Assembly: GCA_021780625.1 (NCBI GenBank)
Contig: JAJXYI010000620.1
Coordinates: 1 to 5,863, forward strand
Source: a bacterium
GTDB lineage: Bacteria; Verrucomicrobiota; Verrucomicrobiae; Opitutales; Opitutaceae
Length of the DNA: 5,863 nt
Direction: 5' to 3'
Position 1 is the first letter of the stretch. Every line of letters starts with the position of its first letter. Of this stretch, positions 1 to 4,714 are shown in pieces. The notes under the pieces were generated by a model. That model was not told the origin of the DNA. It worked only from the letters and a program-made list of their open reading frames with translations, and did not search any database. Made by a program: the position numbers and the translations under genes.

Positions 1-1
1 A

Positions 2-715
2 AAGGGTGATGCGCCGCGCGCGATCGGACTTTATCGCGAGGCGCTGGCGCTCCGTCCCGGCGACGCCCAGGTGCAATGTCAGCTCGGCCTGCTGGAATAC
101 GGTGCCGGCAGGGTGGAGGAGGCGCGCGAGGAGATGACGGTCGCGCTGCGAGCGGATCCTGCGCTCGCAGCGCGCACGCTGGAGATTGCGCGTGGGGCGA
201 TTCAAAAGGGCGACGGCGATGGCGCCCTCTTCCTCTTCCGTGTCGTGCTCGCGGTTCAGCCTGAGAATTCGGAGGCGAACGGTTGGCTGGGTGCGCTCCT
301 CCTTGCGCAGGGAGATGCGGCGGGTGCGATCGGACCCCTGCGCCTTGCGGCTGCCGGCGCCCCGCATTCGACGGAGGTGCAGCTGGCCCTCGCACGCTGC
401 GCGGCCCGGCTGGGACGGGAAGCCGAGGCCGCGGCCGCGCTGGCGAAGGCGGAAGCGGATGCGGGCGACCACGCGGAGGTGCTCGCGGGCGTTGCGGCCG
501 AGCAGGCGCAGCTCAGAAACTTTTCCGCGGCGGCGAGGATCTTTCGCCGGGTGGTCGCCCTCGAACCCGAGAATGCGAATGCCCACGCGTCCCTCGGCTA
601 TTTCTTGCTCGTCACCGGCGACCGCGCCGGCGGGCTCGCCGAATGGCGCCGGGCGCTTCAACTCGATCCCAATTTGCCCGGACTGCGCGAACGGCTGGAT
701 CAGGCGGAACGTTGA
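2..715 (+). CDS. TPR-repeat protein, 3' part (5' end outside window)
   Basis: The reading frame is open from the left edge and stops with TGA at 713-715, giving 237 visible residues. A GTG at 71 is in frame, but the repeat pattern continues upstream of it, so the true start lies outside the window. The protein is a stack of tetratricopeptide repeats: a partial unit at residues 1-22, then six units of exactly 34 residues at 23-56, 57-90, 91-124, 125-158, 159-192 and 193-226, and a charged tail ending LDQAER. Typical positions are visible, such as the G-D/Y-x-x-A turn and the closing A-L-x-L-x-P in units ending LRADP, VQPEN, LEPEN and LQLDP. TPR arrays are protein-interaction scaffolds. No catalytic domain, signal peptide or membrane segment is visible in this part. 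It could be a free-standing TPR protein or the C-terminal array of a larger enzyme. It converges on the AraC gene, with a palindromic element between them. Confidence 0.85.
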   Translation, partial: KGDAPRAIGLYREALALRPGDAQVQCQLGLLEYGAGRVEEAREEMTVALRADPALAARTLEIARGAIQKGDGDGALFLFRVVLAVQPENSEANGWLGALLLAQGDAAGAIGPLRLAAAGAPHSTEVQLALARCAARLGREAEAAAALAKAEADAGDHAEVLAGVAAEQAQLRNFSAAARIFRRVVALEPENANAHASLGYFLLVTGDRAGGLAEWRRALQLDPNLPGLRERLDQAER

Positions 716-726
716 CAGCGATGCGG

Positions 727-896
727 TGAACAGAAGGTAGCGACGGTAACGAAGAGCGCTCAGAGATGCAGAGCCACTGGGCTGAAACGGCGCTCAAGAA
801 GTCGGCGAATTCGGAGACGCATTTTCCGTCACAGTCCAGCCAACCCTGCTGCGGTGGGACGATCCGCTCTTCGTTACCTTCGTTTCCTTCTGTTCA
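727..896. repeat. Large concentric imperfect palindrome between convergent genes
   Basis: This element fills most of the 200-base gap (716-915) between the TPR gene and the AraC gene; I see no gene in the gap. The outer arms at 727-758 and 865-896 are reverse complements over 32 bases with 3 mismatches, one of which would be a G-U pair in RNA. Further in, 777-790 and 826-839 pair over 14 bases with 3 mismatches, GCAG (768-771) can pair with CTGC (846-849), and CGAATTCG (806-813) is a perfect central palindrome. All these pairs share nearly the same centre, around 808-812, so the segment could fold as one long hairpin. It could be a non-autonomous repeat (MITE- or REP-like) and could also end transcription from both sides. 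No T-tract follows the stem, so a classical intrinsic terminator is not shown. Confidence 0.75.
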
Positions 897-915
897 ATTC
901 CCGCCCCGATTCCAT

Positions 916-1761
916 TCAACCGCTGCTTCTCCGAAAGCGTGCGGGCGGGACTCCGCTCCAGCGCCGGAAGGCTGCCGAGAACGAATAGGCTGACGAGTAA
1001 CCAACCCGGTGTGCGATCGACTCGAGCGTCTGTGTCGTGGACCGCAGCATCGAACCCGCGCGACGCAGCCGGAGGTGGGTGAGGTGATTGGCGGGACTGC
1101 GTTGATGGTGGCGATGACAGAGCCGCCTCAGGTGCTCCTCGCTCATGCAGGCGACCGCCGACATCTCCGCCATCGTCCACGCATGCGCGAGGTCGGCTTC
1201 GACCGCGCGCCACAGCTTCGCGAGCCGGGCATCGACCGCGTCGGTTCCGGCCAGCCTCCGTGCGCTGGCATCGAGGACAGTCACCAGAGCCTCCATGACT
1301 GCTGGGTTCGCTGCGCCGGCGGCCTCGCGGGTCAACAACCGGATTGTGGATACAAAGTCCGTGGCGTCGGCATCGATGAGTTCCGGACGCCGTCCCTTGA
1401 GCGCCGGAGCCGCCTCGGTGTCGTCGAAAAACACCCAGGCGATCGTCCAGGGTCCGCTCCCTGCGATCTCGAAGGCGTGATGCACGCCCACCGGTGCGAG
1501 CAGCACGCGGCCCGGTTTCCATTCCACCGAACGCCCGTCCACCAGCGTCCGGCCGCGACCATCGATCGACGCGGCGACGTGGCTGTGGACCGAGTTCAGG
1601 CGGACCATTCGGTAGGGCGGCCGAAGCACGCTGATCCCGATCCAGATGAAGGGTGCGTTCCGAAGCACCGGATAATGCCGACTGTCGAGCATGTGCTCCC
1701 GGCAGCCTCCGCCGATGAGGTGGGTTTCGCGTATGAATTCGGGGGGTGGCAGCATTGGCAT
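916..1761 (-). CDS. AraC-family transcriptional regulator
   Basis: This encodes a 281-residue protein of normal length for an AraC regulator with a sugar-sensing N-terminal domain. Residues about 55-97 (HSHVAASIDGRGRT through LLAPVGVHHAFE) look like the cupin-type AraC ligand-binding barrel. The C-terminus holds the double helix-turn-helix: the first at about 195-227 (WTMAEMSAVACMSEEHLRRL), the second at about 245-278 with the family signature IAHRVGYSSAYSFSAAFRRW. I chose the ATG whose complement lies at 1759-1761 because a GGAG sits 6 bases upstream. A GTG at 1809 would add 16 residues and run into the divergent spacer, and a second ATG follows two codons after the chosen one. The gene is divergent from the DUF1680 glycosidase, a usual arrangement for a regulator and its target. 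The ligand is unknown; arabinose, xylose or an oligosaccharide is inference from the neighbours. Confidence 0.93.
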   Translation of the reverse strand: MPMLPPPEFIRETHLIGGGCREHMLDSRHYPVLRNAPFIWIGISVLRPPYRMVRLNSVHSHVAASIDGRGRTLVDGRSVEWKPGRVLLAPVGVHHAFEIAGSGPWTIAWVFFDDTEAAPALKGRRPELIDADATDFVSTIRLLTREAAGAANPAVMEALVTVLDASARRLAGTDAVDARLAKLWRAVEADLAHAWTMAEMSAVACMSEEHLRRLCHRHHQRSPANHLTHLRLRRAGSMLRSTTQTLESIAHRVGYSSAYSFSAAFRRWSGVPPARFRRSSG

Positions 1762-1831
1762 TCGGGGCTCCGCTCTGCTAGCATCGCATGTGAGTCGTCT
1801 CGACAACACCGTCCCTTCATTACGGTTCCCT
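1762..1831. promoter_or_regulatory. Divergent intergenic region, likely shared control region
   Basis: These 70 bases separate the starts of the AraC gene (leftward) and the DUF1680 gene (rightward), so both promoters and any AraC operator should lie here or extend into the coding ends. Short symmetric elements are present: TGCTAGCA (1776-1783) and GTCG-TCT-CGAC (1794-1804). The stretch GCATCGCATG (1781-1790) has a short internal direct repeat. I could not recognise convincing -35/-10 boxes in either direction. A ribosome-binding site is clear for the AraC gene (GGAG, 6 bases from its ATG) but not for the glycosidase. Confidence 0.4.
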
Positions 1832-3760
1832 ATGCGCTCCCAATTCTATCCCGCCCTCGCCCTGCTTGCCCTTGTCTGCCTCGCACCCGCCGCCAGCCTC
1901 CACGCCCAGGAACTCCAGGTGTCCGCCGCCCGAAAAGCGGAGGCGGTGCAACCACTGCACGTCGCGGCCACGCTTCCGGTTCCCAGCCTGACCTCGGTCC
2001 AGCCTGGCGAGGTGACCCTGCTTCCGGGCCTGTTTCGCGCGCGGCGCGAGCTCACCAAAGCCTACCTTAAACGGCTCACCACCGACGACATCCTCCAGAA
2101 CTACTACCTCGAGGCCGGCATTTCGGTGGACAAGCCCTACGATCAGCTCATGCAGGGCTGGGAGGCGCCGTCCAGCCAGCTGCGCGGACACTTCGCCGGA
2201 CACTGGCTCTCGGCCGTCGCCCATTTCGCGGCGACTGACCACGATCCGCTGATGGCGGAGCGCGCCTCCGAGGTGGTCGAGGGCCTGAAGCGCTGCCAGG
2301 CGCTGAACGGAGGCGAGTGGGTCGGTTCCATTCCCCGGAAGTATTTCCGTATCCTCGAGGAGGGGAAACGCTTCATCTGGTCGCCGCAGTACACGCTGCA
2401 CAAGACGATGATGGGTCTGTTCGATGACTACGTGTATCTGAACGACAAGGACGCGCTCGCGGTCGACAGCCGCTCGGCGGACTGGTTTCTCTCGTGGACC
2501 GACCACCTGCTGAAGGAGGGCAAGGAGAACGTGATCTACAGCGGCGAGAGCGGCGGAATGCTAGAGCTCTGGGCGGAGCTCTACGGAGCGACCAAGGATC
2601 CGCGCTACCTGACGCTCGCCTCGCGCTACGACATGCCCGACATGTTCCGCTCGCTGCTGGCGGGCGGGGATCCACTCACCGACGACCACGCCAATGCCAG
2701 CATTCCCTGGGTCCAGGGAGCGGCGAAGGTGTACGACGTCACCGGCGATCCGACCTACCGCAAGATCGTCGAGGACTTCTGGAAGGACGCGGTGACGGAT
2801 CGCGGGATGTTCGCCACGACGGGCGCAAATGCAGGGGAATTCTGGATACCGCGCGGCCAGTTCGGCCGTTTCCTCGGCGACCGCACGCAGGAGCACTGCA
2901 CCGTGTATAACATGGTCCGCGTGGCCCAGGACCTGTTCCGCTGGACCGGCGATTCCCGCTATGCGGACTACATTGAGCGCGCCCTCTACAACGGCATCCT
3001 CGCCCAGCAGAATCCCGAGACGGGCATGGTCACCTACTTTCTGCCGATGGCTCCGGGCGCGAAGAAGGTCTGGAGCACGGAGACCCACGACTTCTGGTGC
3101 TGCCTCGGCACCTCTGTGCAGGCGCAGGCCATGTACGAGGGCCTGATCTATTACCGCGCTCCGGACGGCGTCACGGTCAGTCAGTACATCCCTTCCGAGG
3201 CGAAGTTTGGGGACGCCGGACACCAGATTCGAATCGAGCAGACGGTGGATACGACGGGGGACCGGTCCAACTTCACCCGGCCCGACGCCACGACGGAGTT
3301 TGTGGTCCATCTCGCGGTCTCCTCCGACGACGGGCGCCCCTGGACGCTGCGTGTCCGCCAGCCCGCGTGGGCGATCGGCCCCGGACAGGTGACCATCGAT
3401 GGTAAGGCGGTGGAGGTGCCGGTGTCGAAGCTCGGCTTCCTCGAAATCCGCCGCCCGTGGACCTCGGCCAAGGTTGCGATCACGTTCGGCAAGCGCATCA
3501 CCCGCGAACCGTTGCCCGGCGACGCGCGCCGGTTTGCCCTTCTCGACGGGCCGGTGGTGCTCGCCGCGTTGACCGACCGTGAACCCCAGCTGACCGCGAA
3601 TGCTGCCATCACGCCGCAGTACGAGCATATCTACGCCGCCGGTAGCTCCTGGCAGTCCGGTCACTTCCTCGCGGATACAACCCGGGGTGCGGTTCGCCTC
3701 GTGCCCCTGTACGAGGTGGTAAACCAGACCTACTGCGTGTATTTTTCGACCGCGCCCTGA
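1832..3760 (+). CDS. Secreted DUF1680 glycosidase, GH127/GH146-type beta-L-arabinofuranosidase
   Basis: This 642-residue protein has the length and layout of the DUF1680 family, whose characterised members (GH127, GH146) are retaining beta-L-arabinofuranosidases with a zinc-bound cysteine nucleophile. Residues 1-26 form a signal peptide: MRSQFYP, a hydrophobic core LALLALVCLAPAA, then SLHAQ with likely cleavage near residue 25. The catalytic (alpha/alpha)6 barrel spans roughly 55-440, followed by a beta-rich C-terminal part ending YEVVNQTYCVYF. The active-site set is complete: Glu336 in GANAGEFW (acid/base candidate), Glu354-His-Cys356, and Cys423-Cys424 in HDFWCCLGTS, matching the Glu/Cys zinc ligands and nucleophile. 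The ATG at 1832 was chosen because it puts the signal peptide at the N-terminus; the frame is open back to 1691, but that would overlap the AraC gene and bury the signal. No good Shine-Dalgarno precedes it. Sequence alone cannot separate GH127 from GH146 or fix the exact linkage cut. Confidence 0.93.
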   Translation: MRSQFYPALALLALVCLAPAASLHAQELQVSAARKAEAVQPLHVAATLPVPSLTSVQPGEVTLLPGLFRARRELTKAYLKRLTTDDILQNYYLEAGISVDKPYDQLMQGWEAPSSQLRGHFAGHWLSAVAHFAATDHDPLMAERASEVVEGLKRCQALNGGEWVGSIPRKYFRILEEGKRFIWSPQYTLHKTMMGLFDDYVYLNDKDALAVDSRSADWFLSWTDHLLKEGKENVIYSGESGGMLELWAELYGATKDPRYLTLASRYDMPDMFRSLLAGGDPLTDDHANASIPWVQGAAKVYDVTGDPTYRKIVEDFWKDAVTDRGMFATTGANAGEFWIPRGQFGRFLGDRTQEHCTVYNMVRVAQDLFRWTGDSRYADYIERALYNGILAQQNPETGMVTYFLPMAPGAKKVWSTETHDFWCCLGTSVQAQAMYEGLIYYRAPDGVTVSQYIPSEAKFGDAGHQIRIEQTVDTTGDRSNFTRPDATTEFVVHLAVSSDDGRPWTLRVRQPAWAIGPGQVTIDGKAVEVPVSKLGFLEIRRPWTSAKVAITFGKRITREPLPGDARRFALLDGPVVLAALTDREPQLTANAAITPQYEHIYAAGSSWQSGHFLADTTRGAVRLVPLYEVVNQTYCVYFSTAP

Positions 3761-3762
3761 GA

Positions 3763-3801
3763 CGGACATTGTCCGAAAAATGGCGAGCCGGCTTGTCCGG
3801 C
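3763..3801 (+). terminator. Two small hairpins downstream of the glycosidase gene
   Basis: Just after the stop codon at 3760 there are two short stems: CGGAC-ATT-GTCCG (3763-3775, followed by five A) and GCCGG-CTTGT-CCGGC (3787-3801). Both could form in the transcript and might end or stabilise the glycosidase mRNA. Neither is followed by a T-tract, so this is a weak terminator call. The sequence TTGTCCG occurs in both stems. Confidence 0.25.
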
Positions 3802-3821
3802 GGCACGTGAGTCATTCGTTG

Positions 3822-3853
3822 AAGGAGGGTAGGGGGAGCCCCAATGGCTCCCC
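3822..3853 (+). promoter_or_regulatory. Shine-Dalgarno region and start-codon hairpin of the SRPBCC gene
   Basis: A strong AAGGAGG (3822-3828) lies 15 bases before the ATG at 3844, and a second GGAG (3835-3838) lies 5 bases before it. GGGGAGCC (3833-3840) and GGCTCCCC (3846-3853) are perfect reverse complements around a 5-base loop CCAAT, so an 8-bp GC-rich stem would hold the nearer GGAG and the G of the ATG, with A and T of the ATG in the loop. The pairing is seen directly. Translational control by it is inference; the upstream AAGGAGG remains outside the stem. Confidence 0.5.
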
Positions 3854-4335
3854 TGAATTCAACACCGCTCGCTCCCGACATGACCTCGCCCACCACCCAC
3901 ACGATCCGGCTGCACCGCGTCGTCCGGACGACTCCCGAAAAGCTCTACCGCGCCTTCCTCGATGCCGCCGCGCTGGCCCGTTGGCTGCCCCCGCACGGAT
4001 TCCTCGCCACCATTGATCACCTGGAGGCCCATGTCGGCGGCACGTTCCACATGTCATTCACCAATTTTTCCACGGGCAAGGCACACTCCTTCGGCGGCAC
4101 GTACCTGGAACTCGTTCCGCACGAGCGCATCCGCTACACGGACCGCTTCGACTGCCCGGACCTGCCCGGCGAACTGTGCGTCACCGTGACGCTGCGGAAG
4201 GTCTCCTGCGGCACCGACCTGAGCATCGTGCAGGAGGGAGTGCCGGCTGCGATTCCGGAGGAGGCGTGTTACCTCGGATGGCAGGAGTCGTTGGCGCAGC
4301 TGGCGAATCTGGTCGAGCCGGAGATTCCGGATTGA
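3844..4335 (+). CDS. SRPBCC-fold protein, AHSA1-like (activator of Hsp90 ATPase homologue family)
   Basis: This 163-residue protein has the typical length and motif order of bacterial AHSA1-like SRPBCC proteins: an opening strand and helix at about 20-50 (TIRLHRVVRTTPEKLYRAFL, then ARWLPP), HVGGTFHMSF at 63-72, GGTYLELVPHERIRYT at 84-99, a later strand pair LCVTVTLRKV and TDLSIVQEGV, and a C-terminal helix with GWQESLAQLANLVE at 145-158. The fold makes a hydrophobic pocket that binds small ligands; the function of most bacterial members is unknown, and no catalytic residues can be named. There is no signal peptide, so it is probably cytoplasmic. The ATG at 3844 has nearby Shine-Dalgarno sequences; the ATG at 3880 would give 151 residues, still covering the whole domain, but has none. 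It lies 84 bases downstream of the glycosidase on the same strand and could be co-transcribed, though no link to sugar metabolism is evident. Confidence 0.9.
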   Translation: MAPLNSTPLAPDMTSPTTHTIRLHRVVRTTPEKLYRAFLDAAALARWLPPHGFLATIDHLEAHVGGTFHMSFTNFSTGKAHSFGGTYLELVPHERIRYTDRFDCPDLPGELCVTVTLRKVSCGTDLSIVQEGVPAAIPEEACYLGWQESLAQLANLVEPEIPD

Positions 4336-4376
4336 CCGGAGCGATTCCCAACTGCGCAGCCGCATTTGAACCACGG

Positions 4377-4391
4377 AGACGCAGAGCGTCT
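4377..4391. repeat. Short hairpin downstream of the SRPBCC gene
   Basis: AGACGC-AGA-GCGTCT is a perfect 6-bp stem with a 3-base loop, 41 bases after the stop codon. It lies in an ACCACGGAGACGCAGAG string resembling the ACCACGGAG/CAGAG-type dispersed repeats I recall from verrucomicrobial genomes. It has no T-tract, so a terminator role is only possible. It opens the 379-base gap 4336-4714, in which I see no gene but a series of inverted repeats. A run of eight C (4403-4410) follows. Confidence 0.45.
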
Positions 4392-4406
4392 GGGTCGCAA
4401 CGCCCC

Positions 4407-4545
4407 CCCCTGAAAGGATTGGCCACAAGAAACACAAAAAGGCGCCAGGGTTGCCGACCCTGATCGGAGCGCGCTTATAAGCGCACGCAGGGCAAAGCCG
4501 ATGCCCCTGGAATTTTGTGTTTTTCGTGGCGATTCAATTCAGTGG
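4407..4545. repeat. Second concentric imperfect palindrome
   Basis: The core arms at 4422-4439 and 4513-4530 are reverse complements over 18 bases with 2 mismatches (GCCAC...AACACAAAA against TTTTGTGTT...GTGGC), and weaker pairing extends to about 4407-4443 and 4509-4545. Inside, CCAGGG (4445-4450) pairs with CCCTGG (4505-4510), CCCTG (4458-4462) with CAGGG (4488-4492), and GCGCTTATAAGCGC (4471-4484) is a perfect 14-base palindrome at the centre. All pairs share a centre near 4476. The layout is like that of the element at 727-896, and both right arms contain TTCAATTC. This suggests a mobile or dispersed repeat family or a structured RNA rather than coding DNA. Confidence 0.7.
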
Positions 4546-4558
4546 ACACAGGGCTGAT

Positions 4559-4597
4559 CGGTGTGCCCGGCGGGTTAGGGATAACCCCGCCCCACCG
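4559..4597. repeat. Strong GC-rich hairpin
   Basis: GGCGGGTTA (4569-4577) pairs with TAACCCCGCC (4582-4591) with a single bulged C around a GGGA loop, and CGGTG (4559-4563) pairs with CACCG (4593-4597) as an outer stem. The fold would be very stable in RNA. No T-tract follows, so it is not a classical intrinsic terminator. It lies between the second palindrome and the GH30 gene and could belong to the GH30 leader. Confidence 0.55.
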
Positions 4598-4615
4598 AGC
4601 AGCGTGCGCTCGTTG

Positions 4616-4659
4616 GCGCCCGGGCGCAGGGTGGAATCGTGATTCCGCACTCCGTGCGG
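4616..4659. repeat. Three adjacent small palindromes upstream of the GH30 gene
   Basis: Three perfect symmetric elements lie in 44 bases: GCGCCCGGGCGC (4616-4627), GGAATC-GT-GATTCC (4633-4646) and CCGCAC-TCC-GTGCGG (4645-4659), the last two overlapping by two bases. Any could be an operator half-site pair or an RNA hairpin; nothing in the sequence decides this. The remaining bases up to 4714 show no gene and no clear promoter boxes. Confidence 0.45.
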
Positions 4660-4714
4660 CTGCCTGCCTCGGTTGGTACGATGCGGCCTTCGACTCATTC
4701 AACGTGGACGTCGG

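Noticed and set aside
727..896. The first palindrome as an insertion sequence end pair
   Set aside because: Only 106 bases lie between the outer arms, with no transposase frame, and I see no flanking target duplication. A non-autonomous repeat or hairpin element fits better.
766..993. Small open frame of 75 codons on the + strand inside the first palindrome
   Set aside because: It overlaps the inverted repeat and the 3' end of the AraC gene, and its composition is explained by those features.
1009..2070. Open frame of 353 codons on the + strand across the AraC gene
   Set aside because: It is the mirror of the AraC coding strand in GC-rich DNA, it runs over both the regulator and the glycosidase start, and its product shows no recognisable domain. 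The AraC protein has unmistakable family motifs.
2561..3769. Open frame of 402 codons on the - strand across the glycosidase gene
   Set aside because: Long antisense frames are common in GC-rich genes. The + strand product has a signal peptide and a full set of active-site residues; the antisense product has no recognisable motif.
4336..4714. A small RNA or riboswitch of a known class in the non-coding stretch
   Set aside because: Several stems are present, but I recognise no conserved motif of a known riboswitch or small RNA family.
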